Counted from the first letter of the stretch, positions 8,890-18,370 are shown. The stretch: DNA of 64,000 nucleotides from Clostridium beijerinckii (GCF_018223745.1 NZ_CP073653.1:1355001-1419000); one strand, 5' to 3'. Notes: generated from the letters alone by a model not told the origin. Translations and numbers: made by a program.

Positions 8890-9663
8890 GTGATAATTAA
8901 CAAAGTAGAAATATGTGGCGTTAATACTTCAAAACTCCCTATACTTAAAGAAAAAGAAAAGAAGCAGCTTTTTTTACAAATGCAAGCTGGAGATAAGAAC
9001 GCAAGAGAAACTTTTATAAAGGGAAATTTGAGATTAGTACTTAGTGTTATTCAACGGTTTAATAATAGAGGAGAAAATATCGATGACTTATTCCAAGTAG
9101 GCTGCATAGGCTTAATGAAATCAATAGATAATTTTGATTTGTCTCAAAATGTTAAATTTTCAACTTATGCAGTTCCTATGATAATTGGGGAAATTAGAAG
9201 ATACCTAAGAGATAATAATTCTATTAGGGTAAGTAGATCTTTAAGGGATATAGCTTATAAAGCTCTTATTATGAGAGAAAAATTTATAAAAGACAATAAT
9301 AAAGAGCCTACTATATCGCAGATTGCAAAAGAACTTGAATTGCCAAGAGAAGAAGTTGTATTTGCGTTAGATGCAATACAAGATCCCGTATCGCTATTTG
9401 AACCGATTTATCATGATGGAGGAGATGCCATTTATGTAATGGATCAAATAAGTGATGCAAAAAATACAGATGAACATTGGCTTGAAAATATTTCAATAAA
9501 AGAAGCAATGAAAAAACTTACTGATAGAGAGAAGCTTATATTGAATTTAAGATTTTTCAATGGAAGAACTCAAATGGAAGTAGCAGATGAAATTGGAATT
9601 TCACAAGCACAAGTTTCAAGATTAGAAAAAACAGCACTAAAGCATATGAGAAAACACGTATAA
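8890..9663 (+). CDS. sigG: RNA polymerase sporulation sigma factor sigma-G
   Basis: Late forespore-specific sigma factor. The 257-residue protein begins at a GTG (MIINKVEICGVNTSKLPIL), and this short N-terminal segment is the family-typical part implicated in anti-sigma contact. Region 2 (NLRLVLSVIQRFNNRGENID), region 3 and region 4 with a helix-turn-helix (EVADEIGISQAQVSRLEK) are all present. There is no pro-segment, as expected. GAAGGGGTGAA precedes the start. It has its own candidate sigma-F-type promoter in the 82-base gap after sigE. Confidence 0.97.
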   Translation: MIINKVEICGVNTSKLPILKEKEKKQLFLQMQAGDKNARETFIKGNLRLVLSVIQRFNNRGENIDDLFQVGCIGLMKSIDNFDLSQNVKFSTYAVPMIIGEIRRYLRDNNSIRVSRSLRDIAYKALIMREKFIKDNNKEPTISQIAKELELPREEVVFALDAIQDPVSLFEPIYHDGGDAIYVMDQISDAKNTDEHWLENISIKEAMKKLTDREKLILNLRFFNGRTQMEVADEIGISQAQVSRLEKTALKHMRKHV

Positions 9664-9703
9664 GAATGAGAGTTTAATAATATTATAATGGTGGGGGATA
9701 ATT

Positions 9704-9973
9704 ATGGAACTTGAATTACATTCACTCAATGCTATGAGAAGTATGGAAGTTATAGATATATTAACAGGAACTAAAATCGGGTTTATAAAAGATTTTAAGA
9801 TAGACTGCGATGAAAATAAAATAGTTGCGTTAATATTACCAGGAGAAATAAAATCATGGTTTGCAAAAGAAGATGAAAAAGAGATTTTGTGGAGCGATAT
9901 AGTAAAAATAGGAACAGATGTTATATTGGTGAAGGCAAAAGATAAAGAAAAAGTAAATGCAAACAATGTATAG
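9704..9973 (+). CDS. YlmC/YmxH-family PRC-barrel sporulation protein
   Basis: An 89-residue protein with a single PRC-barrel-like beta domain (GTKIGFIKDFKIDCDENKIV). Proteins of this YlmC/YmxH family are conserved in spore formers and commonly encoded next to sigG; their molecular role is not established. GGTGGGGGA upstream gives a strong ribosome site. It lies 40 bases after sigG and 70 before nrdR. There is no signal peptide or membrane segment, so it is probably cytoplasmic or membrane-associated through the barrel. Confidence 0.85.
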   Translation: MELELHSLNAMRSMEVIDILTGTKIGFIKDFKIDCDENKIVALILPGEIKSWFAKEDEKEILWSDIVKIGTDVILVKAKDKEKVNANNV

Positions 9974-10043
9974 CCATATTTCAAAAATATAGTTATAATA
10001 AGTATAGGTTTTGATATACGAAAGCAAAGAGGTGAATGAAAGT

Positions 10044-10493
10044 ATGAAATGTCCATTTTGCGGATTTGAAGAAAGTAAGGTTGTTGATTCAAGGTCAACG
10101 GATGACAATACAACAATTAGAAGAAGACGAGAATGTTTAAAATGTAATAAGCGTTATACTACATATGAAAAAATAGAGGATTTTCCAATCCTAGTAATTA
10201 AAAAAGATTTAACTAGAGAAAATTTCAACAAAGAAAAAATAATTAACGGATTAATTATTGCATGTCAAAAAAGACCCATATCTAGAAAGCAAATCGAAGA
10301 AATAGCATATGATATAGAAAAAACAATATCTAATAGTATGCTCACTGAAATCCCATCAAATGAAATAGGGGAAATGGTTATGGCTAGATTGAAAGAGTTA
10401 GATGAAATATCATATGTAAGATTCGCGTCAGTTTATAGACAATTTAAGGATATAGATACTTTCCTAGAAGAAATAAAAAATCTTAGAACATAA
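10044..10493 (+). CDS. nrdR: Transcriptional repressor NrdR
   Basis: Zinc-ribbon/ATP-cone repressor of ribonucleotide reductase genes. The start is ATG 10044 (MKCPFCGFEESKVVDSR), with AGAGGTGAA upstream; an earlier in-frame start at 10011 would put 11 non-family residues ahead of the zinc ribbon. The four cysteines (CPFC and CLKC) form the ribbon and an ATP-cone domain follows (VIKKDLTRENFNKEKII). The 149-residue length is normal. No nrd genes lie nearby, which is usual because the repressor acts on distant promoters. Confidence 0.96.
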   Translation: MKCPFCGFEESKVVDSRSTDDNTTIRRRRECLKCNKRYTTYEKIEDFPILVIKKDLTRENFNKEKIINGLIIACQKRPISRKQIEEIAYDIEKTISNSMLTEIPSNEIGEMVMARLKELDEISYVRFASVYRQFKDIDTFLEEIKNLRT

Positions 10494-10503
10494 TCACATA
10501 ATT

Positions 10504-10537
10504 AAGGATGTTGAAAAGTTTTCAATGTCCTTTTTAT
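10504..10537 (+). terminator. Terminator after nrdR
   Basis: AAGGATGTTGAAAA pairs with TTTTCAATGTCCTT (one G-T pair and one mismatch at most) and is followed by a T tract. Confidence 0.8.
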
Positions 10538-10757
10538 AATGAAAAATGTTATATATAAGTTAAACTTCAGTTAATAAAGATGCCAAGCAGCTAATAAAAT
10601 GTTAATATTAAGTAAAGAATTAAAATGAATTAAATGGAACAAGGATTTTATTCTTATAAAAAGTATCTAGCTGTATATAAGAAGATTTCATGGTGGCTTT
10701 GTGACTTTTATTTTCATATACATTATTAAAAAAGTATTAATTTATTGGAGGATTAGA

Positions 10758-11498
10758 GTGAATACATTAGAGTTGAAAGACTTAGAAATTAAAGATGATT
10801 TTACAATAATAAATGGTAAAAAATTTGAAATTATATTCACAAATGCAGAAAAAGGAAGAAGTTTTAATAGAAATACAGAAGAGGGAGTTAGAGAATTAAA
10901 TTCATTAAAAAAAGAATTTAATGCAGATAATATAATATATATAAAGCAAATTCATAGTGGTAGAATATTAAAATATGAAGGTAATGGGAAAGATATTATA
11001 GATGAAGAGGGAGATGCAATAATAACAAATGAAAAAAATGTTATTATTGGGGTTTTTACTGCTGATTGTGTACCGGTTATATTGGTAGATGAGGAAAAAG
11101 AGGTTACAGCTGCGATACACAGTGGATGGAGAGGTACCTTCGAGTCTATTACATTGAAGACAATAGATAAAATGAAAAATGAATTTGGATCTGATGTAAG
11201 AAATATTAAGGCTTATATAGGACCACATATTAGAAAATGTTGTTATGAAGTTTCAGAAGATTTAAAGCAGAAGTTTATTGAAAAGAAAGATACAATAAAT
11301 GAAAAAGAGCTATTTAATGGAAATAATCTTAATCTTGAAGCGTGCATAATAGACGATCTAAGGAAATCTGGAATAAATGAGTGCAATATAAATAGTTTAG
11401 ATTTGTGTACTTATTGTAGTAGTGATATTAAATTGCATTCATATAGAAAATCTCAGGGTTCCTATGGTAGAATGTTTTCTTTTATTATTTCACGTTAA
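10758..11498 (+). CDS. pgeF: Purine nucleoside phosphorylase, YfiH/LACC1 (polyphenol oxidase) family
   Basis: Member of the YfiH/YlmD family, often annotated as polyphenol or laccase-domain protein; characterised members act on purine nucleosides, and E. coli YfiH edits peptidoglycan precursors. I start it at GTG 10758 behind TGGAGGATTAGA; the longer frame from 10701 adds a hydrophobic stretch with no family match. Metal-site motifs are visible: DCVPVILVD, IHSGWRGTF, YIGPHIRKCCYEV and the C-terminal CTYCS segment. The 246-residue length is typical. It sits 15 bases before the phosphate response regulator. Which activity dominates here cannot be read from sequence. Confidence 0.85.
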   Translation: MNTLELKDLEIKDDFTIINGKKFEIIFTNAEKGRSFNRNTEEGVRELNSLKKEFNADNIIYIKQIHSGRILKYEGNGKDIIDEEGDAIITNEKNVIIGVFTADCVPVILVDEEKEVTAAIHSGWRGTFESITLKTIDKMKNEFGSDVRNIKAYIGPHIRKCCYEVSEDLKQKFIEKKDTINEKELFNGNNLNLEACIIDDLRKSGINECNINSLDLCTYCSSDIKLHSYRKSQGSYGRMFSFIISR

Positions 11499-11513
11499 GG
11501 GGGAAGATGAAAT

Positions 11514-12215
11514 ATGGCTAATGAAAAAATTTTGATTGTAGATGATGAAGAACATATAGTTGAATTATTACATTTTAATTTAGTTAATGCTGGGTATGAG
11601 GTTTTAAGTGCTAATAATGGTATTGATGCAGTGAAAATAGCTAAGGCTGAGAAGCCGAGCTTGTTATTGCTTGATTTAATGCTGCCAGGTATGGATGGAT
11701 TTGATGTTTGTAAAGAAATAAAGAGAGATTCTGAAATGAAAAAAACATCAATAATAATGTTAACAGCTAAAGGCGAAGAACTTGATAAGATACTTGGGCT
11801 AGAACTTGGAGCTGACGATTATATAACAAAACCATTTTCGGTCAGGGAATTACTTGCAAGAGTAAAGGCAGTTTTAAGAAGAACAAGCTCATTTAATGAG
11901 GCAGAAGATGATGTTTATAATTCAGAAAATCTTAAAGTAGACTTTGAACGTCATGAGGTATATGTGAATGATAGAAAGGTTGATTTAACTTTAAAAGAAT
12001 TTGAACTTTTACAAATACTAATAAAGAATAAAGGAAGAATACTCAAAAGGGAAACTCTATTAGATAAGATTTGGGGTTATGAGTATATAGGAGAAACAAG
12101 AACTGTAGATGTTCATATAAGATATCTTAGAAAGAAGATAGAAGAAGACGATAAAAATCCGAGATTTATTGAAACTATAAGAGGAGTAGGTTATAGATTT
12201 AACCCAGCTGAGTAA
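11514..12215 (+). CDS. phoP: OmpR/PhoB-type response regulator, likely PhoP of the phosphate regulon
   Basis: Two-component response regulator of 233 residues. The receiver domain has the acidic pocket VDDEEH, the phosphoacceptor Asp in LLLDLMLPGMDG and the conserved Lys in TKPF. A winged-helix DNA-binding domain follows (VDVHIRYLRKKIEED, GVGYRF). AAGGGGG precedes the ATG. The stop lies two bases before the kinase gene. Because the pair is followed directly by pstSCAB-phoU, phosphate control is the likely role; the sequence alone would also fit ResD-like regulators. Confidence 0.9.
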   Translation: MANEKILIVDDEEHIVELLHFNLVNAGYEVLSANNGIDAVKIAKAEKPSLLLLDLMLPGMDGFDVCKEIKRDSEMKKTSIIMLTAKGEELDKILGLELGADDYITKPFSVRELLARVKAVLRRTSSFNEAEDDVYNSENLKVDFERHEVYVNDRKVDLTLKEFELLQILIKNKGRILKRETLLDKIWGYEYIGETRTVDVHIRYLRKKIEEDDKNPRFIETIRGVGYRFNPAE

Positions 12216-12217
12216 AA

Positions 12218-13924
12218 ATGAAAAACAAAATATTAACTTCAGTTATTATAACTGTGCTATTTGCACTATTAATTGTAGCATCTTCTTTTATCACAATAAT
12301 AAATTTAGAACAAATTAAAAATACAAAAGAACAACTTAGAAACATAAATTTGCTAGTTTCTGAACTTAATGATGTTACTGATATTAGTAGAAATGATTAT
12401 GAAGAGTTAAAAGCATTAAATAATACGAAAATAAATGGTATAGACGTAAGATTTACCCTTATAAATGATAATGGAGTTGTCTTATATGATAATGAGCAGA
12501 AGAGTAGTGAAAATCATAGGGATAGAGAAGAAGTTAAGAAAGCAATGGAAACTGGTGAAGGGTATTCAAAGAGATACAGCGAGACAATTAAGTCAGATTT
12601 AATATATTATGCTACTAGGCTTAACAATAACTTTGTAATTAGAAGTTCTGTAAGCATAAATTCTGTTACTATAATACTTAAAGAAAATATTAAATATTGT
12701 TTTGGAATATTACTTGTGGTTATGCCATTTTCTTTATTTCTATCATTAAGACTAGTTAAAAAAATTATTGATCCAGTTAAAGAGTTAGAAAGTGTAACTT
12801 TGAAAATGACTCATGGGGACTATAAAATAAGAGCCAATATCAATACAAATGATGAGCTTGGGACTTTGGGAAATAGCTTCAATAATATGGCGGAACAGCT
12901 ACAAATAAAGATTCGTGAAGTTATAGATAATCAAAATAAAATAGAATCAATATTAAAAAGTATGGAAAGCGGAGTTATAGCTGTTGATAATTGCAATATG
13001 GTAATTTCAATTAATCCGTGTGCAGAATCGTTACTTGGCATTAAAAAAAATATTGTAGGCGAATGTTTATTAGACCATATAAAGGACTATGATATAATCA
13101 GATTCTTAGAACAAGATGATGTAAATGATAAAGAAATAAAAATACGTCATCCAATGGAAAGGGATTTCAAAATTAAGAAATCAGCTATGGTAGATGGAAT
13201 GGAAGGCGTAGGAAAGGTTATAACTTTTCAAGACATAACTGATATAAATAGAGTAGAACTTATGAGAAGCCAGTTTGTTGCCAATGTATCTCATGAATTG
13301 AAGACTCCGTTAACATCTATAAAGGGATTTGCTGAAACTTTAAAATTTGTTAAGGATGACGAAACAAGAGAGAAATTTTTAGATATTATAGATAAAGAAG
13401 CTGAACGATTATCAAGACTTATAAATGATATATTAGTGTTATCTAATATTGAAAGCAACTTAGCGGTTGATATGCATGAGTTCGAACCAGGGTCAGTAAT
13501 TGAAGAAGTAATTAATATAATGAGAAAAACTGCGATTAATAAAAATATTAAATTAGAATTTAAAGATAATAGTAATGAGAAGATCTTTGGAGATAGAGAT
13601 AAATTCCATCAACTAGCTTTGAATTTAATAGAAAATGCAATAAAATACTCTAAGGATACTTCCGGAAAAGTCGAAGTGTTAAGTTATAATGAAGATAAAT
13701 ATTATTGCTTAAGAGTAAAGGATAATGGATTAGGAATACCTAAGGAAGATATATCAAGAATCTTCGAACGATTTTATAGAGTTGATAAATCAAGAAAAAA
13801 AGGTGGAACAGGTCTTGGTTTAGCAATTGTAAAACATATTGTTAAAATTTTTAACGGAGAGATTTATGTTAAAAGTGAGCTTGGAGTAGGAACTTGTTTT
13901 GAAGTAAAAATTCCATATTTATAA
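12218..13924 (+). CDS. phoR: Sensor histidine kinase, likely PhoR
   Basis: Membrane sensor kinase of 568 residues. A first membrane helix lies at about 7-29, then an extracytoplasmic sensor of about 125 residues and a second helix near 157-177. HAMP (near 180-235) and PAS (near 240-345) domains follow. The phosphorylated His is in VANVSHELKTPLTSIKG; ATP-binding boxes are LIENAIKYS, DNGLGI and GGTGLGLAIVKH. It follows the response regulator by two bases and is closed by a terminator. The domain plan is that of PhoR kinases, and the neighbouring pst operon supports this. Confidence 0.9.
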   Translation: MKNKILTSVIITVLFALLIVASSFITIINLEQIKNTKEQLRNINLLVSELNDVTDISRNDYEELKALNNTKINGIDVRFTLINDNGVVLYDNEQKSSENHRDREEVKKAMETGEGYSKRYSETIKSDLIYYATRLNNNFVIRSSVSINSVTIILKENIKYCFGILLVVMPFSLFLSLRLVKKIIDPVKELESVTLKMTHGDYKIRANINTNDELGTLGNSFNNMAEQLQIKIREVIDNQNKIESILKSMESGVIAVDNCNMVISINPCAESLLGIKKNIVGECLLDHIKDYDIIRFLEQDDVNDKEIKIRHPMERDFKIKKSAMVDGMEGVGKVITFQDITDINRVELMRSQFVANVSHELKTPLTSIKGFAETLKFVKDDETREKFLDIIDKEAERLSRLINDILVLSNIESNLAVDMHEFEPGSVIEEVINIMRKTAINKNIKLEFKDNSNEKIFGDRDKFHQLALNLIENAIKYSKDTSGKVEVLSYNEDKYYCLRVKDNGLGIPKEDISRIFERFYRVDKSRKKGGTGLGLAIVKHIVKIFNGEIYVKSELGVGTCFEVKIPYL

Positions 13925-13929
13925 CAGAT

Positions 13930-13965
13930 AATGCGCAAAGTGGTAAAAACTTTGCGCATTTTTTA
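13930..13965 (+). terminator. Terminator after phoR
   Basis: A perfect 11-base stem AATGCGCAAAG/CTTTGCGCATT is followed by TTTTTT. Confidence 0.92.
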
Positions 13966-13992
13966 ATTATTATAAAAGGTATGTTAAATTTT

Positions 13993-14055
13993 CTTAACAC
14001 CACTCTAATATAACTTAACAATTCTCTAATAATAGATTAACTAAATGGGTATATT
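13993..14055 (+). promoter_or_regulatory. Tandem 21-bp direct repeats before pstS, candidate PhoP box
   Basis: CTTAACAnnnCTCTAATA occurs at 13993 and again at 14014, exactly 21 bases apart. A third, weaker half (TTAACT at 14037-14042) follows at the next period. TTAACA-type direct repeats are the known Bacillus PhoP target; here the period is about two helical turns rather than one. The location, between the kinase terminator and pstS, fits control by the adjacent two-component system. Confidence 0.55.
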
Positions 14056-14126
14056 ATTAGATATGTAATAAGAAACAATTTAACCAACATAATTTATGTC
14101 GAATTTATTGATGGAGGGAATTTATA

Positions 14127-15035
14127 ATGAAAAAAAGAACATTAAAGTTAATCGTAGGGGCTTTGTTAGTGACAGTTATAGGAAGTGCAATGGTTGGGTG
14201 TGGAAGCTCATCAAATAAATCAGAAACAGGTACAAAGACTGAATCAAGTGATAAAGTAAGTGGATCAATAACAATGAGTGGTTCATCTGCATTGCTTCCA
14301 CTAATGGAACAAGCAATTGAAACATATAATAAGGAAAATCCAGATGCACAAATTAGTGCTCAAGCAGGTGGATCAGGTACAGGTCTTACTCAAGTACTAG
14401 ATGGATCAGTAGATGTAGGAAATTCAGATATTTTTGCAGAAGAAAAATTAGATAAAGATAAAGCAAGTCAGTTGGTTGATCATAAAGTTGTAGCAGAAGG
14501 TTTTGGTGTTGCGGTAAGCAAATCACTTGGAATAGATAATTTAACATCAGCTCAAATTAAAGATATATTCTCTGGAAAGGTAACTAACTGGAAAGAAGTT
14601 GGAGGACCTGATAAGCCAATATTATTAGTTCATAGAACAGCAGGTTCTGGAACAAGAGCAACATTCGAAAAGGTAATTCTTGGTGGAGATAAATCAGCAG
14701 AAAACGAATCATTAGGAGTAACTCAAGATTCAAATGGAGCAGTTTTAAGTGCAATGAAACAAAATGATGGTGCAATTAGTTATTTAGGTCTTGCATATAT
14801 GAACACACAAGAAGCTAAGGATGCTATAAAAATAGTAAAACTTGACGGAGTTGCAGCTGAAAAAGCAAATATATCTGATGGATCATATAAGTTCTGGTCA
14901 TGGGGACATATGTATACTAAAGGCGAAGCAACAGGAGTAGCTAAGAGTTTTATAGATTATGTTACAAATAAAGTTGATAAATCAGTTTTAGATAATTTAG
15001 GATTTGTTTCAGGAAGTGAAATGAAAGTAAAATAA
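14127..15035 (+). CDS. pstS: Phosphate ABC transporter substrate-binding lipoprotein PstS
   Basis: Captures inorganic phosphate outside the membrane for the Pst transporter. The 302-residue precursor has a basic start, a hydrophobic signal and a lipobox ending at Cys25 (SAMVGC), so it should be a lipoprotein. The phosphate-binding signatures of PstS are visible: SGSSALLPLMEQA, QAGGSGTGLTQV and HRTAGSGTRATFEKVIL. GGAGGGAAT precedes the start. It leads the pst operon and has the candidate PhoP box upstream. Confidence 0.97.
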   Translation: MKKRTLKLIVGALLVTVIGSAMVGCGSSSNKSETGTKTESSDKVSGSITMSGSSALLPLMEQAIETYNKENPDAQISAQAGGSGTGLTQVLDGSVDVGNSDIFAEEKLDKDKASQLVDHKVVAEGFGVAVSKSLGIDNLTSAQIKDIFSGKVTNWKEVGGPDKPILLVHRTAGSGTRATFEKVILGGDKSAENESLGVTQDSNGAVLSAMKQNDGAISYLGLAYMNTQEAKDAIKIVKLDGVAAEKANISDGSYKFWSWGHMYTKGEATGVAKSFIDYVTNKVDKSVLDNLGFVSGSEMKVK

Positions 15036-15058
15036 TTTCAATTAAGGGATGAGTAAAG

Positions 15059-15952
15059 ATGGAAAAAAGAAGTTTTAAAGAAAGGCTTAAAAATGAGTAT
15101 TTGGGCCAAGGCTTTGCAAGGCTATGTGCAATATTAATAATAGTGATAACAATATCAATCATAGTATTTATAGCTTCAAAAGGGATAAGAATATTCACAA
15201 AAGATGGATATAGTGTCACAGAATTTTTATTCACAAATAATTGGAAGCCAAACAAAGGTGGAGAGCCTTCCTTTGGAGCTCTCGCTTTCATCTTAGGGTC
15301 AACCTTAGTATCAATAGGTGCAGTAGTTATAAGTGCACCTATTGCTATTGCTTTGGCGATATTTGTGAATGTCATATCAAGCAAATTTGGGAGAAAGATA
15401 ATTAAACCTTCATTAGAAGTATTAGTTGGAATACCTTCTGTTGTTTATGGTTGGGTCGGTATCTCTGTGTTAGTACCATTTATAAAAGGAAGTTTTGGAG
15501 GAATGGGATTTTCTTTAATCGCAGGGATTTTAGTTTTATCATTAATGATTTTACCAACTATAGCAACGTTATCTATAGATGCTATAAAAACAATACCTCA
15601 AGATCACATTGAGGCATCATATGGCCTTGGAGCTACAAGATGGCAGACGATTTATAGGATAATAGTTCCAGGCGCCAAATCAGGGATATTAACAGGTGTA
15701 GTACTTGGTATTGCAAGGGCTTTTGGAGAAGCGTTAGCAGTTCAAATGGTAATTGGTAACACTGTAAAGATACCTGATAGTATCACTTCCTCAATGGCAA
15801 CATTAACAAGTATAATAACAATGGATATGGCTAATACTGTCGGCGGAACGCCATGGAATGATGCATTATGGACATTAGCATTAATTTTACTTGTGATTTC
15901 TTTTATATTTATAGTTATAGTAAGAGTAATTGAGAAAAGGAGTGCGGTATAA
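15059..15952 (+). CDS. pstC: Phosphate ABC transporter permease PstC
   Basis: Membrane-spanning half of the Pst importer. It has 297 residues and about six hydrophobic segments. The cytoplasmic EAA-type coupling loop is visible in IEASYGLGATRWQTIYRIIV, which contacts PstB. The stop overlaps the pstA start by one base (TAATG), implying translational coupling. AAGGGATGAG gives the ribosome site. Confidence 0.96.
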   Translation: MEKRSFKERLKNEYLGQGFARLCAILIIVITISIIVFIASKGIRIFTKDGYSVTEFLFTNNWKPNKGGEPSFGALAFILGSTLVSIGAVVISAPIAIALAIFVNVISSKFGRKIIKPSLEVLVGIPSVVYGWVGISVLVPFIKGSFGGMGFSLIAGILVLSLMILPTIATLSIDAIKTIPQDHIEASYGLGATRWQTIYRIIVPGAKSGILTGVVLGIARAFGEALAVQMVIGNTVKIPDSITSSMATLTSIITMDMANTVGGTPWNDALWTLALILLVISFIFIVIVRVIEKRSAV

Positions 15953-16836
15953 TGAATGCAAAAAAAGTAGATAAAATTGCGACAGTTATATTTTATATAA
16001 TAAGTATGTTCATAGTGGTTTTACTTGGTGCATTTATTTTATATATTTTATATAAAGGTGGAAGTATGTTAAAACCGTCATTCCTTTTTGGTAATCCAAA
16101 GCTTACAGGAGCAGGAGGAGGAATAGCACCGCAATTATTTAATTCATTTTATATGCTTGTTATTTCTTTGGTTATAACAATTCCTATTGGTGTTGGAGCG
16201 GGAATTTATTTGGCAGAGTATGCTAAAGAAGGACCTATTCTTAAATTTATAAGAATGTCCCTTGAAACAATGTCTTCACTTCCATCTATTGTTATTGGTA
16301 TGTTTGGATTATTGGTTTTTGTAAATATGGCGGGATGGGGATATTCAATACTTGCAGGTGCTTTATCTGTAAGTATATTAAATATACCTTCAATGACTAG
16401 AATTTCAGAAAATGCAATAAATACAGCAAGTAAAAGGGTTAAAGAAGCATCTTTGGGGCTTGGAGCAACTAGATGGCAAACATTAGCGAAGCTTACGGTT
16501 CCGACAGCTATGGGAGAGATATTAACGGGTATAATACTAGCAGCAGGAAGAATTTTTGGTGAGGCAGCAGCATTTTTATATACTGCAGGATTAAGTTCTA
16601 AAAATTTAAATTTCAATACCATAAGTATGGCTGGGAACAGGTCAGCATTTTCACTTTTTAGGCCAGCAGAAACTTTAGCTGTCCATATATGGAAGCTAAA
16701 TTCAGAAGGCGCAGTGGTTGATGCTGCTCAAATAGCTAACGGAACAGCGGCTGTGCTTATAATAGCGGTTCTCTTATTCAATGTTTGTGCAAGGTTAATT
16801 GGAAATAGATTGATGAAAGCTTATAGTGGGAAGTAG
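15952..16836 (+). CDS. pstA: Phosphate ABC transporter permease PstA
   Basis: Second permease subunit, partner of PstC. The 294 residues contain about six membrane segments and the coupling loop VKEASLGLGATRWQTLAKLT. The start codon shares a base with the stop of pstC, and AAAAGGAG lies upstream inside pstC. pstB follows after nine bases. Confidence 0.96.
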   Translation: MNAKKVDKIATVIFYIISMFIVVLLGAFILYILYKGGSMLKPSFLFGNPKLTGAGGGIAPQLFNSFYMLVISLVITIPIGVGAGIYLAEYAKEGPILKFIRMSLETMSSLPSIVIGMFGLLVFVNMAGWGYSILAGALSVSILNIPSMTRISENAINTASKRVKEASLGLGATRWQTLAKLTVPTAMGEILTGIILAAGRIFGEAAAFLYTAGLSSKNLNFNTISMAGNRSAFSLFRPAETLAVHIWKLNSEGAVVDAAQIANGTAAVLIIAVLLFNVCARLIGNRLMKAYSGK

Positions 16837-16845
16837 GAGATAGTT

Positions 16846-17595
16846 ATGAATATTATAGAAACAAAAGATTTATGCTTATATTATGGTGATAATCAGGCCC
16901 TTAAAGATATAAATATGTCCATAAATAAAAATGAAGTTACAGCACTTATTGGACCTTCAGGCTGCGGAAAATCAACTTTCCTAAGAACTTTAAATAGAAT
17001 GAATGATTTAATTGAGATTGTAAAAATAACTGGGGAAGTGTTTTTTGAAGGTAAGGATATATATAAGGACTATGATGATATATATTTAAGAGAAAGAATC
17101 GGAATGGTATTCCAAAGACCAAATCCATTTCCAATGTCGATTTATGATAACATTGCATATGGACCTAGAATACACGGCACAAAAAATAAGAAGATCTTAG
17201 ATGAAATAGTAGAAAAAAGCTTAAGAGGAGCAGCGCTTTGGGACGAGACTAAAGATAGGCTAAAATCAAGTGCGCTTGGAATGTCAGGTGGACAACAACA
17301 AAGATTATGTATTGCTAGAACATTGGCGGTTTCTCCAGAAGTGATTTTAATGGATGAACCAACATCTGCATTAGATCCAATATCAACTGGAAAAATGGAA
17401 GAACTTATGGATGAATTAAAGAAGAAATATACAGTTATCATTGTAACTCATAATATGCAGCAAGCAGGGAGAATAGCTGATAAAACTGCATTCTTTTTAA
17501 ATGGAGAAGTTATAGAGTTCGGAAAAACAGAAGACATATTTTATAATCCAAGAGATAAGAGAACAGAAGATTATATTACAGGTAGATTTGGCTAA
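16846..17595 (+). CDS. pstB: Phosphate ABC transporter ATP-binding protein PstB
   Basis: ATPase that powers phosphate import at the inner membrane face. Walker A is GPSGCGKST, the Q-loop region is [18 protein letters not shown], the signature is GMSGGQQQR (variant of LSGGQQQR), Walker B is [13 protein letters not shown] and the switch His is in IVTHNMQQ. The 249-residue length is standard. It follows pstA closely and precedes phoU by 18 bases. Confidence 0.98.
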   Translation: MNIIETKDLCLYYGDNQALKDINMSINKNEVTALIGPSGCGKSTFLRTLNRMNDLIEIVKITGEVFFEGKDIYKDYDDIYLRERIGMVFQRPNPFPMSIYDNIAYGPRIHGTKNKKILDEIVEKSLRGAALWDETKDRLKSSALGMSGGQQQRLCIARTLAVSPEVILMDEPTSALDPISTGKMEELMDELKKKYTVIIVTHNMQQAGRIADKTAFFLNGEVIEFGKTEDIFYNPRDKRTEDYITGRFG

Positions 17596-17613
17596 AAGGG
17601 GGCAATGATAATT

Positions 17614-18276
17614 ATGACAAGGGGATCGCAGGATACAAGAGTAAAAAATATAAATAGAGAGCTGCTAAAAATGTCTAGTCTAGTTGAAAAGCAAATATAT
17701 GAGAGTTTGCTAAGTTTAAAAAAATATGATCTAGAAAAGGCTGAGCAAGTTATTAAGAATGATGATATTGTTGATGATATGCAAAAAATGATAGAAGAGG
17801 AATGTATCAAATTTATAGCAACTGAACAGCCGCTCGCAACAGATTTGAGGAGAGTATTTACAGCATCTAAAATAGTGACGGATTTAGAAAGAATGGCAGA
17901 CTATGCAGTAGATATATGTAAGATAACAAAGAGGATTGGGAAAAAGATAAGCTCATTTGAAAAAGGTTCAGAAGAATTATGGGAGATGGACGATAAAGTT
18001 AGAGCTATGATAAGAGCTTCTGTAGATTCATATATTAACGAAGATGAGGAAATGGCATATAAGGTTTGCGAAAAGGATGATGAAATAGATGCATTCTATA
18101 AATCTTTATTCTCCACTTTGATTAACTCAATAAAAGTAGATGAAAAGCTGCTTCAGGAAGGAACTCAATTACTGTTTGCAATAAAATACCTAGAGAGAAT
18201 AGGAGATCATGTAACCAATATATGTGAATGGACTATTTTTTCAAAAACAGGTTCCTATGTTGATTTAAATGAATAA
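17614..18276 (+). CDS. phoU: Phosphate-specific transport accessory protein PhoU (copy 1)
   Basis: Helical protein that links Pst transport to the PhoR kinase and limits phosphate uptake. Two PhoU helical-bundle repeats carry the metal-binding-type motifs ATDLRRVFTASKIVTDLERMADYA and IKYLERIGDHVTNI. I prefer ATG 17614 (MTRGSQDT): AAGGGGG is then well spaced, and the downstream paralogue begins identically. ATG 17605 would add three residues but sits too close to the ribosome site. The product is then 220 residues, the same as copy 2. A terminator follows. Confidence 0.94.
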   Translation: MTRGSQDTRVKNINRELLKMSSLVEKQIYESLLSLKKYDLEKAEQVIKNDDIVDDMQKMIEEECIKFIATEQPLATDLRRVFTASKIVTDLERMADYAVDICKITKRIGKKISSFEKGSEELWEMDDKVRAMIRASVDSYINEDEEMAYKVCEKDDEIDAFYKSLFSTLINSIKVDEKLLQEGTQLLFAIKYLERIGDHVTNICEWTIFSKTGSYVDLNE

Positions 18277-18294
18277 GGTATAAGTATTATAAAG

Positions 18295-18323
18295 TGTCCT
18301 TAATTTATTGAGGACATTTTTAT
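18295..18323 (+). terminator. Terminator of the pst operon
   Basis: TGTCCT pairs with AGGACA across an A/T-rich loop and is followed by TTTTTAT. It isolates phoU copy 1 from copy 2. Confidence 0.75.
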
Positions 18324-18341
18324 CATTTGGCTATGAATTTC

Positions 18342-18370
18342 TTGACTTAGGTATTATATTAATGTAATAT
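18342..18370 (+). promoter_or_regulatory. Candidate sigma-A promoter of second phoU
   Basis: TTGACT (18342-18347), a 17-base spacer and TAATAT (18365-18370). It lies about 170 bases before the second phoU, leaving a long 5' leader in which I see no clear riboswitch. Confidence 0.5.

Noticed and set aside
9637-10116. 159-residue minus-strand frame over ylmC and nrdR
   Set aside because: It overlaps two recognised genes and has no family resemblance.
14094-14104. TGTCGAA-like Spo0A box before pstS
   Set aside because: A single short core match in A/T-rich DNA, downstream of the likely promoter; not enough to claim sporulation control.
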